A stretch of 64,000 nt of DNA. It comes from Anabaena sphaerica FACHB-251 (GTDB taxonomy: Bacteria; Cyanobacteriota; Cyanobacteriia; Cyanobacteriales; Nostocaceae). Under the pieces are notes generated by a model. It worked only from the letters and a program-made list of their open reading frames with translations. It was not told where the DNA came from and did not search any database. Below are positions 54,616 through 63,353 of this stretch, in pieces. The position numbers were made by a program, and so were the translations under genes. Where the stretch lies: assembly GCF_014696825.1 (NCBI RefSeq), contig NZ_JACJQU010000023.1:1-64000 (forward strand), read 5' to 3'. Each line of letters starts with the position of its first letter. Position 1 is the stretch's first letter.

Positions 54616-54750
54616 AGGGAATAGAGATTGGGGACTGGGGGAAAATTTTAATTCTTTCTACTGACTTCTTGATATCCTGACTCCTGACTCCTGAAAAGAT
54701 TATGATTGATTTTCAGTTCCTTTATAATGACAGTCCGCCCCTTTTTGGCT

Positions 54751-55401
54751 ATGACACAACAATTGCTTGTTTATGTTCCACCCCACCCCTTAATCAAGCA
54801 CTGGCTGGCAGTAGCTCGTGATGCGGCTACGCCTTCGGTATTATTTCGCTCTGCTATCACGGAGTTGGGACGATGGCTAACTTATGAAGCAGCGCGAGAT
54901 TGGTTGCCGACGCAAGAAACCGTAGTCCAGAGTCCCTTAGCTCCTTGTGCAGCAACTTTCATTGATCCACAAGTACCTGTGGCAGTTGTGCCGATTCTCC
55001 GGGCTGGGTTAGGCTTATTGGAAGGATCGCAGACGCTGTTACCATTAGCAAAAATTTATCATCTGGGTTTGGTGCGAAATGAAGAAAGTTTAGAACCCTC
55101 TTGTTATTTGAATAAACTGCCAGAGAAATTCGACCCAGAAACAAGGGTGTTAATTACCGATCCAATGTTAGCAACAGGAGGGTCTATAATGGCAGCAATG
55201 GCAGAATTGACACAAAGGGGTGTTGATCCGGCGTTAACACGAATTGTCTGTGTGGTAGCTGCGCCACCAGCTTTACAAAAGTTGAGTGCAGCCTATCCTG
55301 GCTTAACAGTTTACAGCGCCACGATTGATGAAACGGTTAACGAAAAGGGTTTCATTGTACCGGGCTTGGGAGATGCAGGCGATCGCATCTTTGGGACTTA
55401 A
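54751..55401 (+). CDS. upp: Uracil phosphoribosyltransferase
   Basis: About 216 residues from ATG 54751, matching the family. The open frame continues upstream to a TTG at 54706, but that adds a non-family extension, and an ATG at 54727 is also possible. Salvages uracil with PRPP to UMP. The PRPP loop is VLITDPMLATGGSIMAA, the hood region VPILRAGLGLLEG, and the C-terminal uracil motif VPGLGDAGDRIFGT. It lies 37 bp ahead of the small YtxH-like gene. Confidence 0.95.
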   Translation: MTQQLLVYVPPHPLIKHWLAVARDAATPSVLFRSAITELGRWLTYEAARDWLPTQETVVQSPLAPCAATFIDPQVPVAVVPILRAGLGLLEGSQTLLPLAKIYHLGLVRNEESLEPSCYLNKLPEKFDPETRVLITDPMLATGGSIMAAMAELTQRGVDPALTRIVCVVAAPPALQKLSAAYPGLTVYSATIDETVNEKGFIVPGLGDAGDRIFGT

Positions 55402-55438
55402 TTAAGAAAGTTGCAGATTTGTTCAAGGCGGTGAAAAT

Positions 55439-55783
55439 ATGAGTCAGAAAGATGGTTTTGCCAGTGGTTTTTTACTTGGGACTATTGTTGGCGGTGTAGT
55501 TGGTGGGGTTTTGGGCGCTGTCCTGGCATCTCGACGGGATGCTGTTGCAGAGGAAGAGACAGAACTCAATAATGGCTCTATTGAAGGAAATAGAGCAGCA
55601 TCCAAAAGAAGGCAGATGAGATCCGCCGCTAGTGAGGGTTTGGAAATGGAAACAGCACGGCGATCGCTTGAAGATAAAATTGCCCAACTCAATGCCACAA
55701 TTGATGATGTGCGAAATCAGTTGGGCAATGTCAATGGTAGTTCGTCTAAGACAGCCGAACGTTCTCTGTCCCAAGACTCTTAA
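55439..55783 (+). CDS. YtxH-like small membrane-associated protein
   Basis: 114 residues. An N-terminal glycine-rich hydrophobic segment (FASGFLLGTIVGGVVGGVLGAVLASRR) is followed by a charged helical and coiled-coil region (SLEDKIAQLNATIDDVRNQL). This resembles YtxH/gas-vesicle-GvpP-like proteins that attach to membranes and carry a coiled coil. The role is unknown. It lies 37 bp after upp on the same strand. Confidence 0.8.
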   Translation: MSQKDGFASGFLLGTIVGGVVGGVLGAVLASRRDAVAEEETELNNGSIEGNRAASKRRQMRSAASEGLEMETARRSLEDKIAQLNATIDDVRNQLGNVNGSSSKTAERSLSQDS

Positions 55784-55915
55784 ACAGCAGATGTTGAGGG
55801 GGCGAAAAACCTATTTTCGTCGATATAGCTGCTATTTCCAGATTCTTTGTCATTAGCTCCATTAAAATCAATAAATAAGACTGCTTTTAACTTTTAGTAG
55901 AAAACGAACCCATCC

Positions 55916-56194
55916 ATGTATTTACTGATTACAACACTGGCAAAATTTGTCGAATTTTATAGCTATTTGCTACTTTTTCGGGTTTTATTAACCTGGTTCC
56001 CCCAAGTCAACTGGTCTAATCAACCATTTGCAGCCTTGAGCCAGATTAGTGACCCTTATCTCAATCTATTTCGTTCTATTATCCCCCCATTGGGTGGTAT
56101 GGATTTTTCGCCCATCTTGGCCTTCCTGGTACTCAATTTGGCTGGAAGTTTTCTAGCAGGTCTGAGTCGTCTACCATTAGGACAGGGATTTTAA
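55916..56194 (+). CDS. YggT family protein (Ycf19-like)
   Basis: 92 residues with two membrane helices. LLFRVLLTWFPQVNWSNQPF and the following SDPYLNLFRSIIPPLGGMDFS are the YggT signature. Related chloroplast Ycf19/CCB3 proteins act in cytochrome b6 heme attachment or thylakoid organisation; the exact role here is not determined. A strong hairpin follows the stop. Confidence 0.92.
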   Translation: MYLLITTLAKFVEFYSYLLLFRVLLTWFPQVNWSNQPFAALSQISDPYLNLFRSIIPPLGGMDFSPILAFLVLNLAGSFLAGLSRLPLGQGF

Positions 56195-56206
56195 TTAATT
56201 TCTGTA

Positions 56207-56234
56207 ATTCCCCGGTCTTCTACAAGCCGGGGAT
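56207..56234 (+). terminator. Hairpin CCCCGGTCTT / CAAGCCGGGG after yggT
   Basis: The inverted repeat begins 15 bp after the yggT stop with 10-bp arms carrying one mismatch, and belongs to the same ATTCCCC...GGGGAT repeat style seen elsewhere. There is no long T-run, so termination is plausible but not proven. Confidence 0.6.
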
Positions 56235-56303
56235 GTATGGAAAAACGCAAAGGTCAGAATTTAATGATTTTTATCCTGACTCCCGACACCTGACTCCTGA
56301 CTC

Positions 56304-56735
56304 CTATCTTCTCACTTGAGAGCTAAACCCAGATGCTTTAAATTGCTTCAGTTGCAATGGAGTTGGCTGATTTGCAGGTACAGAAATTCTTAACTCAAAA
56401 TCACTAACACCTGGTGGAACTTCAGCAATAGAACCTAGACGGGTGCGGTTTTGTAGGATAGGGTTATTGTTAGCATCATAGATGCGTCCAAAGATATCTG
56501 CGTCATAGACTGTTTTATAAGTGCCATTTTCTGCTTTACCTGTGACGATATAGCAGTTTGCTGATCCTGAACCATTGCTAACAACAGCACCTTTTGCTAG
56601 TTCTGCTGGACAATCTTTGTACGATAGGTCAGAGAGTTTAATCTTTGTTAGTGCTAAAGCCGACGGAGTAAAAACCGACCAGAGAAAGCCGATAAAAAAA
56701 GAAATCAAGATCAGCCTCAGTGAGCGCAATCGCAT
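56304..56735 (-). CDS. Exported hypothetical protein
   Basis: About 143 residues from Met 56735. The frame is open further upstream to 56858, but the signal peptide (MRLRSLRLILISFFIGFLWS, cleaved after ALA) begins at 56735, so that start is preferred. The mature part is beta-rich (NCYIVTGKAENGTYKTVYDA, IFGRIYDANNNPI, GVSDFELRISVPANQPTPLQ) and resembles cyanobacterial secreted beta-sandwich proteins of unknown function. It is divergent from the next gene. Confidence 0.75.
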   Translation of the reverse strand: MRLRSLRLILISFFIGFLWSVFTPSALALTKIKLSDLSYKDCPAELAKGAVVSNGSGSANCYIVTGKAENGTYKTVYDADIFGRIYDANNNPILQNRTRLGSIAEVPPGVSDFELRISVPANQPTPLQLKQFKASGFSSQVRR

Positions 56736-56871
56736 AAAACACACCGTAACTTTATTAAAAGTATAAGCAACTTTTAACTTCAGCTTACCGAAATTTCCCT
56801 GTGAATTGATTAGAGAGTTGGATTTAATTTTGCAATAATTGTAAAAATAGACTCTCACTTGCTATTAGCCT

Positions 56872-57480
56872 ATGAATCCAGATGAGATTGAAGCAGCCTT
56901 GCAAACAGCCTTTAGTCGTTGTGATGCAGCCCGCTGTCCTCTCACTGATATGCAGAAACAAATATTACTGCAAATAGTCGAGCAAATTCAGAGAAACTCA
57001 ACTAGTATATTAGATACTGCTAATCCTTTGGATGAACTCACCCCAGAGGAGTTGGAAGCGTTTTTAGAGTTCGTCAAAGCCGAGGAAGAACAAAACCGCA
57101 CGTGGAAGGTGCAGTTGCTTAATGATTGGCTTTTGTGCCAAGATTCGGGAAAGGTGCAGTTTATCCGCCAACGTTATGGTTTGCAGTGGTTAAATCGGGT
57201 GGAAACATACCATTTTGATAAGTATTCTTATTTGGAAGAAGCACTAAAGTTAAGAATAGGCGATCGCATTGAAGTTTCTAATGCGCTGTGGGAATGGATA
57301 CCAGAGGATGACTCCTATGAGCGGGAATGGTTTCCTTGTATGGTGATTAAAGTTGATGAATTTCGTGATGGTAATGATGTTTTTACCAATTGCCAGATTC
57401 GCTTTTTTAATGGTACTGAGTATGAGATTCAAGGCGTTTATGAATGGAATCGTTATAATTGGCGTTGGCCGCAGACGTAG
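56872..57480 (+). CDS. Conserved cyanobacterial hypothetical protein
   Basis: 202 residues with no recognised family. The N-terminal half is helical (DMQKQILLQIVEQIQRN, LTPEELEAFLEFVKAEEEQN). The C-terminal half is a small beta domain with many aromatic residues (WEWIPEDDSYEREWFPCMVI, then NGTEYEIQGVYEWNRYNWRW) that might be an SH3- or Tudor-like fold. The protein is soluble, with no signal. It is divergent from the exported protein gene. Confidence 0.7.
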   Translation: MNPDEIEAALQTAFSRCDAARCPLTDMQKQILLQIVEQIQRNSTSILDTANPLDELTPEELEAFLEFVKAEEEQNRTWKVQLLNDWLLCQDSGKVQFIRQRYGLQWLNRVETYHFDKYSYLEEALKLRIGDRIEVSNALWEWIPEDDSYEREWFPCMVIKVDEFRDGNDVFTNCQIRFFNGTEYEIQGVYEWNRYNWRWPQT

Positions 57481-57546
57481 ATAAGGCGGTAGGTGTGAAA
57501 AAAGAATAATTCAAGCCAGTAGTTCTGTTAGCTTCCACCACACCCT

Positions 57547-57704
57547 CCCGGAAATCAATTTCCGGGCTAATAGCTCAAGTGCGTTAAAACGCACTCTGAT
57601 TAAATCAGAATCAAATTACAATTTATCTGTAAAATAGAATAAATCAAGCTTAAATAGTCGGTTAAAACCGACTTTAGCTTTTAGACAGGGAATTTATTCC
57701 CTGG
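57547..57704. repeat. Hairpin cluster of five palindromes (REP/BIME-like)
   Basis: Five near-perfect hairpins follow one another. They are CCCGGAAAT/ATTTCCGGG (57547-57566), AGTGCGTT/AACGCACT (57578-57595), CTGATT/AATCAG (57596-57608), AGTCGGTT/AACCGACT (57656-57673) and CCAGGGAA/TTCCCTGG-type (57686-57704). The unit resembles transposase-linked REP arrays. It lies between two converging genes. Confidence 0.85.
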
Positions 57705-57716
57705 CTTTTGTTGATA

Positions 57717-58493
57717 TCACCTCACCAATTGCATAGCATCATTAAAAAACTGCCGACATAAACCTTTAGTTACAAAAATCGTCGTCAACAAATTGACCAC
57801 AGCCACCATAAAAATAATTAAAATTTCATAAGATACAGCTTCTAAAGCCGATACTCCGGCTAATAACTGTCCACTGGTAAAAGTCGGTATTATCACCATC
57901 CCAATTAGCATCATTTGATTTAAAGTGGGAACAAATGCAGCTTTAATTGCATCTTTGCGGTATAGACTTACTGCTTGCTGGGGAGTTGCGCCTAAACTGA
58001 GGTGAGTTTCTATTTCCGTGGGAAATTGGTTAATGCTGCTAACTAGCCGTTCTCCTGCCACTGCTGCGGCGTTCATGGCATTAGCAAGCAATATACCACC
58101 AAGGGGAATTAAATAACGTGGTTCATACCATCTGTCTGGTTGAATAATCAAAAAATTGGTATACAGCAACGTTAAAGACGTACTTGCAAAAATTGCTACC
58201 CAGACTAAAGGTAGTACCAGAGGAATTTTTTGGCTGATGCGATTTCGTGCGACAATCGCCGTAATTGTGAGAATGATTGTTAGAATTCCCACAACAGCCC
58301 AAACATTGTCAACAGCCAAAATGAAGTCTAAAACGTATCCTAATACTATAAGTTGGAGGATGGTTCTACAGGTGGCTAATGCTAAGTTTAACTCTAGTCC
58401 TAACTTTTCCCAAGCAGATAAACCAATAGCGATCGCCATTAAAGCCACTGCTAAAACCAAATCCACAATATCTAGTTTAATCAAATCCGGCAT
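57717..58493 (-). CDS. fetB: FetB/UPF0014 family ABC transporter permease
   Basis: 258 residues with about seven membrane helices. The conserved LATCRTILQLIVLGYVL motif near residue 40 and PLGGILLANAMNAAAVAGER identify the FetB/UPF0014 family, which in E. coli exports iron with the ATPase FetA. No fetA-like ATPase gene is next to it here. It could work with an ATPase from elsewhere. Confidence 0.92.
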   Translation of the reverse strand: MPDLIKLDIVDLVLAVALMAIAIGLSAWEKLGLELNLALATCRTILQLIVLGYVLDFILAVDNVWAVVGILTIILTITAIVARNRISQKIPLVLPLVWVAIFASTSLTLLYTNFLIIQPDRWYEPRYLIPLGGILLANAMNAAAVAGERLVSSINQFPTEIETHLSLGATPQQAVSLYRKDAIKAAFVPTLNQMMLIGMVIIPTFTSGQLLAGVSALEAVSYEILIIFMVAVVNLLTTIFVTKGLCRQFFNDAMQLVR

Positions 58494-58703
58494 GGTTTCT
58501 CTATTTCCTGGGATAGTCTACAGACAGGAGGAGTGGTTCGACACTTCGACCGCGCTCAGTGCATCGCTTCGCTCACCAACCAGGCAGAAGTACAACCCTA
58601 TTTTAGTCATAGTTTTAGGATCAATTAATGTCGTAACTACCCTGTATACTGCTATATCACCCTTAAAAGGGTATCTTTTGTATCTGCCAATAAAATAAGA
58701 ACT

Positions 58704-59852
58704 ATGATCCAAAGTGTAAATTCCGTCCCCGCATTTGATATAAAACAGCAATATGCCTCTATTGAAGCAGAAGTGAGCAGTGCTGTTCTCGAAGTTCTCA
58801 GTTCTGGCCGTTATATTGGCGGTCCAGCAGTGGAAGGCTTTGAAAAACAGTTTGCTGCTTATCATGGTGTAAGTGAATGTGTAGCTTGTAATTCTGGTAC
58901 TGATGCCCTTTATTTGGCGCTACGTGCTTTAGAGATTGGTGCAGGTGACGAAGTTATTACTACACCTTTCACCTTTTTTGCTACCACGGAAGTTATTAAT
59001 GCTGTAGGTGCAACACCTGTTTTTGTTGATATTGATGCCACTACCTTTAATTTGGATGTCACCCAAATTGCAGCAGCAATTACATCCAAAACCAAGGCCA
59101 TTATCCCAGTTCACCTGTTTGGTTTACCTGTGGATATGACAGATGTGATGGCGATCGCCCAATCTCATAATTTAGCAGTAATTGAAGATTGCGCTCAAGC
59201 CACCGGTGCAACTTGGGGTGGTCAAAAAGTTGGCAGCATTGGACACATAGGTTGTTTTAGTTTTTACCCAACTAAAAATCTAGGAGGTTGCGGTGATGGT
59301 GGTGCAATTACAACTAATGATAGTGCGATCGCTGCTAAACTGCGAGTATTACGAGAACATGGCAGCAAAGTTAGATACATTCATGAAGAAATAGGTGTCA
59401 ACAGTCGCTTAGATGCCATTCAAGCAGTCATCCTGCAAATTAAACTGCGCTATTTAGACACCTGGAATCAACAAAGGCAACAAATAGCCGCTTATTATTA
59501 TCAATCCCTCAGTCAAATTCCTGGTATCGTTCCACCCCAAGAATTATTAGGAGGAGTAGCCGTCTGGAATCAATATACCATTCGCGTTTCTAGCGCAGAA
59601 AGAAATGGTGCAAGTTCCAAATATCGGGACTGGGTAAGGACTCAACTGCAAGAAAAGGAAGTAAGCACCATGCTTTACTATCCCCGTCCTTTACATTTGC
59701 AGCCAGTTTATGAAAGTTTAGGCTATCAACCTGGACAATTACCAGTATCCGAGCAAGCTTGTCATGAAGTCATATCTTTACCCATGTTCCCAGAACTCAC
59801 CCAGGAACAGCAAGATAAAGTCATTTATGCCTTGAAAGATTGTTTAAGCTAG
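58704..59852 (+). CDS. DegT/DnrJ/EryC1/StrS family sugar aminotransferase
   Basis: 382 residues of the PLP-dependent nucleotide-sugar aminotransferase family. It has SGTDALYLALRAL near the start, IEDCAQATGA, and the lysine-bearing loop CFSFYPTKNLGGCGDGGAIT where Lys binds PLP. The C-terminal part has NSRLDAIQAVIL and a substrate loop. It transfers an amino group to a 3- or 4-keto sugar nucleotide, likely for surface polysaccharide. No glycosyltransferase or sugar gene is in the window, so the pathway is not known. Confidence 0.93.
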   Translation: MIQSVNSVPAFDIKQQYASIEAEVSSAVLEVLSSGRYIGGPAVEGFEKQFAAYHGVSECVACNSGTDALYLALRALEIGAGDEVITTPFTFFATTEVINAVGATPVFVDIDATTFNLDVTQIAAAITSKTKAIIPVHLFGLPVDMTDVMAIAQSHNLAVIEDCAQATGATWGGQKVGSIGHIGCFSFYPTKNLGGCGDGGAITTNDSAIAAKLRVLREHGSKVRYIHEEIGVNSRLDAIQAVILQIKLRYLDTWNQQRQQIAAYYYQSLSQIPGIVPPQELLGGVAVWNQYTIRVSSAERNGASSKYRDWVRTQLQEKEVSTMLYYPRPLHLQPVYESLGYQPGQLPVSEQACHEVISLPMFPELTQEQQDKVIYALKDCLS

Positions 59853-60453
59853 GGATTGGGGACTGGGGACTGGGGACTGGGAACAATTTTCACCCTATAC
59901 CCCACACCCTATTGCTATGCAAATGTGCGAATATTCGCAGCACGATTATCAAGGGTTCTGATCATAATAATTTTCACTTATGTTAATTCGATTTAAATTT
60001 ACAAATTTAAAACTTAACGCCATTTCTCCTTTATTTTTCTTAACAATTAATTGAGAATTATTTTTATTTACTAACGAGATTGCAATAGTTTCCGGCATTT
60101 GCTATAATTTGTTCAAATTTCATAATTGGCTTTTTATAACCAATTTTGTAAACTTCATAAATTGTCATCCTCAAACCCTTAATTTATAGTTGTTTCAAAA
60201 ATTCAGTCCTGAAAAAGATACAAACCTTTACAAAAAAAATCGCTGTTGCTGAAACAATTTTAGGAGTGAATTTCTCCAGAAGAAATAGATAGTACGAAAT
60301 TACTCGTGACCAATAAAATAAGTTGTGTTCATCTGCGTTTTTTGTATTTCAGTCATGGAACGAAAAAAGATAGAAATGGGGAAGAAAATTTTAGATTACA
60401 GTTGGTTACATACAACCAAAATCCAAAAATCAATCCCCATTCCCTATAAACAT
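59853..60453. other. 600-bp spacer with a repeat and a gene-end relic
   Basis: Begins with three GACTGGG heptamers (59861-59881). The remainder is AT-rich. A stretch at 59915-59940 repeats the 3' end of the following ycf23 gene. Nothing else is recognised apart from small meaningless frames. Confidence 0.6.
59915..59940 (-). pseudogene. Duplicate of the ycf23 3' end
   Basis: CTATGCAAATGTGCGAATAT continuing to TCGCAG matches the 60454 gene end (CTATGCAAAAGTGCGAATAT continuing to TTGCAG) with two differences over the 26 bases. It encodes the last residues ANIRTFA and the stop codon. It is a relic of an old duplication or recombination. Confidence 0.7.
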
Positions 60454-61209
60454 CTATGCAAAAGTGCGAATATTTGCAGTTGCTAAAGCTTCCACCAAAC
60501 CACGAACAGCAGCGATCATGGCAATTTCGCTATTGAGTTGGTTAATAGCAGAACCCACACCCACACCAGCAGCACCAGCTGCAACAGCTAAAGGTGCAGT
60601 CACATTAGAAATACCAGAAGCACACAAAACAGGTACAGAAACAGCGCGGGAAATTTGATAAGCTGCGGCTAAAGTAGGAGCAGCTTTTTCAATCAATCCC
60701 AAAGTACCACCGTGAGCAGGTTGGCTGCTAGTACCGCCTTCAGTTTGGATGATATCAGCACCAGCTTTTACCAAATCTTCAGCCAGTTGTACCTGTTGAT
60801 CCAATTCCAGGATGTGAGGAACTGTCACCGATAGAGTAATTTCAGGCAATAAGGCACGAGTTTGGTAAGTTAATGCCAAAACTTCTTCAGCTTCAAATCT
60901 GCGACCTTGGGCGTAAAAAGAATCAAAATTACCGATTTCAATTAAATCAGCACCAGCAGCAACAGCTTGCACAAACTTTTCTGGTTCAACAGCAGAAACA
61001 CAAACTGGTAAACTTGTTAAACTTTTCGCTAATTTAACTAAAGCCGCATCAGCAGCAATATCAACAAAAGTCGCACCACCAAACTCAGCCGCTTTTACAG
61101 TAGCAGCAACACTTTCAGCATTGAAATTATTCAAACCGCTAATTACTTTCAGGACACTGCGGTTAGCAAACGCACGTTGCAAGTTAGGAAGCATAGTCAT
61201 AATTCTCAT
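60454..61209 (-). CDS. ycf23: Ycf23/DUF561 family protein
   Basis: 251 residues of a TIM-barrel-like family shared by cyanobacteria and chloroplasts. VISGLNNFNAESVAATVKAA, FVDIAADAALV, DLIEIGNFDSFYAQGRRF and ADIIQTEGGTSSQPAHGGTL, and the phosphate-binding-like VPVLCASGISNV and GVGVGSAINQL, match the layout. The function is not established. The start has three Met candidates (61209, 61200, 61194), which differ by at most five residues. It is monocistronic. Confidence 0.92.
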   Translation of the reverse strand: MRIMTMLPNLQRAFANRSVLKVISGLNNFNAESVAATVKAAEFGGATFVDIAADAALVKLAKSLTSLPVCVSAVEPEKFVQAVAAGADLIEIGNFDSFYAQGRRFEAEEVLALTYQTRALLPEITLSVTVPHILELDQQVQLAEDLVKAGADIIQTEGGTSSQPAHGGTLGLIEKAAPTLAAAYQISRAVSVPVLCASGISNVTAPLAVAAGAAGVGVGSAINQLNSEIAMIAAVRGLVEALATANIRTFA

Positions 61210-61493
61210 TTTGAAGCTATTGAGGTAGGAATATTTTTACACTATATGGATGCTTCAGACTAGAGGATATAGGAAGAGAGTTAGGGAGATGAGGAGAAAT
61301 GAATTCAGAGCAAGTAAAAATCTTGGTGAAACAATTCTCCTTTCCCCTTCTTTCTCTGTGTTCTCTGCGCCTATGTGGTTAGATAAACTACTTTTATACC
61401 GCTGAGGCACAGAGATGGTAGAGAGAAGAAATAGATTTTTTGAGTCACGTTGAAAGGGCTAGTAACGGCTACATACAACACCCAAAACCCTGC

Positions 61494-63326
61494 TTAACGC
61501 CCTGCTAATAATGCCTTAGTTGCAGACTCACCCAACACCCGCACCTGTTTGTGGAATTGGAAATTTAACAAAGCAACAACAGTGAAATCAGCTAACAGCG
61601 CCATGAAAATTGTGATCATGCTAGATTGTTCTATAGCTCCCCAAGGAAAGGTAGAAAACAACCATACAGCAGGATTTTTGGCTGGGTCAATACCCAAGAC
61701 AGAAAGAATAATTGGTGGTAAAGAAATTGTTCCAGCTATAGTCACAACTGCCCACACATAACGCTTGGGATTTTTCATCAACAACATTAACTGAGCAATA
61801 CTGGCATAAATCAGCATTAAACCGATAGATAAAACCACTGTTAATAAAGCTTTACCTTTGCCAAAATCGTTGATATCTAAATCTTTCTGGGAAATAGCAA
61901 TCCAGATAATTAAAGGTGTGGTAGCAATTACTAGATTGATTGCTATTGCCAATATGGCTGGGCTTTTTTCACCCCAAACTAAATCTTCCCAGAGTGATTC
62001 GTTTCTATTGTTTTGGTGTCGATATCTTGCCCAATCTTGGATATTTTGACGAATCGGTGAAAGGACAAAAATTAAACCAAAAATGAGAGCGGCATTTATT
62101 ACTACTAAGAGAGATACAACTACCTCTGTTCTCTCTACTACGTTTTGCATCATCAATCCTAAAAACATCACCTGAGTAAAAGCTATAAATGAATAGCTTT
62201 GTCCCTTACTCAAGATGGTAGTTTGAGGATTACGAAAACACCTGGTTATGGCTTGCCAAATACCGTAAGCGCAAATTCCGTAATTAAGTAAATAAAAGCC
62301 GACTAAACTGGCTAAATTTTTCCCAATTGGTAAATAGAAAAATTGGAGTTTATCTAGTGGTGAACCTTGATATATACGAAACAAATTGGGAAATAGATAA
62401 GTGGTAATATCCCAAGGACTAAAAAACCTAAACCAAGCACCTGGATTATTGAAGTTATTGTTATAAGAAGCGGATGCCATCATCATTGTCATAAACAAGA
62501 ACAACAAAACCCCACCACTACCAAGCCAAGGTTGAAAGCTACTAAACCAGCGACTTACTAAACCAAATAGCAGTGCTGCACTATAAAAGAAACCGCAGCA
62601 GGCAGCCATAACCGCGTAATAACTGAGAATGTTACTAGAGGCAATATTCGCGGAATGTCCAGCCCAAAAATGTAGAGGAATTGCTGTGATTACAAACAGA
62701 TAAATTAAACTCGGCACTCCTAGCATTTTTCCAGCCAATAGACTGGTTTCTGACTGGGGACTGAGGCGAATAAAATTGAGTGTACCTCGATGTTCTTCTT
62801 TGGCTAAATCACTAATCAGTAAATAAGTGCCGGCAACTAATAGTGTAAAAATAAAAATTACACTAAATGCTAGAAAAGTGTATTCCCAATGATCTCGCCA
62901 CCACATCTGCCAATCAATTTCGCTGGGAGGACAAAAACCTTTAGACAACTCATTTCTCAGGTTACTGAGTTGTGCGTCAACTTGTTTAATTTGTACCTGT
63001 AAATTAGGAATAATGCTGGAATCTGAAAGTTTAATTTGTCGATAGTTATTTAATTTTTGATTGAGTAGAGATTGTTGCTGGTAAAGCTGTTGTTCTTGCT
63101 GTTGGTATAATGAACTTAGACGACAGTAAGAAGCTCTTAAAGAATATTCTTCACCGGGATATTCTCGTAGTTGAAACAAAAAAACCACGAGTTGCAATAA
63201 TAAAGATGAGACAACAGCAAATAAGACGTTAAATGGTTTGAGTCTTCCTTTCAGTTCTCGGAAGAGTTGGGGATTCCATTCACCTACTCTGTCGATAAAA
63301 TTGAGCATCATAGAAAAAATCTCCAA
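61494..63326 (-). CDS. ABC-2 type transporter permease
   Basis: 610 residues. An N-terminal hydrophobic helix is followed by a large Gln-rich coiled loop (LYQQQEQQLYQQQSLLNQKL, residues about 75-140), then about ten membrane helices with the ABC-2 motif LAGTYLLISDLAKEEHRGTL. It is 27 bp downstream of the ATPase gene, so the two are likely one exporter. The substrate is not predicted. Confidence 0.9.
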   Translation of the reverse strand: MEIFSMMLNFIDRVGEWNPQLFRELKGRLKPFNVLFAVVSSLLLQLVVFLFQLREYPGEEYSLRASYCRLSSLYQQQEQQLYQQQSLLNQKLNNYRQIKLSDSSIIPNLQVQIKQVDAQLSNLRNELSKGFCPPSEIDWQMWWRDHWEYTFLAFSVIFIFTLLVAGTYLLISDLAKEEHRGTLNFIRLSPQSETSLLAGKMLGVPSLIYLFVITAIPLHFWAGHSANIASSNILSYYAVMAACCGFFYSAALLFGLVSRWFSSFQPWLGSGGVLLFLFMTMMMASASYNNNFNNPGAWFRFFSPWDITTYLFPNLFRIYQGSPLDKLQFFYLPIGKNLASLVGFYLLNYGICAYGIWQAITRCFRNPQTTILSKGQSYSFIAFTQVMFLGLMMQNVVERTEVVVSLLVVINAALIFGLIFVLSPIRQNIQDWARYRHQNNRNESLWEDLVWGEKSPAILAIAINLVIATTPLIIWIAISQKDLDINDFGKGKALLTVVLSIGLMLIYASIAQLMLLMKNPKRYVWAVVTIAGTISLPPIILSVLGIDPAKNPAVWLFSTFPWGAIEQSSMITIFMALLADFTVVALLNFQFHKQVRVLGESATKALLAGR

Positions 63327-63353
63327 AATAGAAAATTGAGAATTATTGAATTA

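Noticed and set aside
58536-58577. GACACTTCGACCGCGCTCAGTGCATCGC stretch ahead of fetB
   Set aside because: It resembles a dispersed intergenic sequence, but only one copy is in the window, so it is not called as a repeat.
60066-60170. Short minus-strand frame in the 59853-60453 spacer
   Set aside because: Only about 34 codons, no ribosome-binding site, and composition like the surrounding AT-rich spacer.
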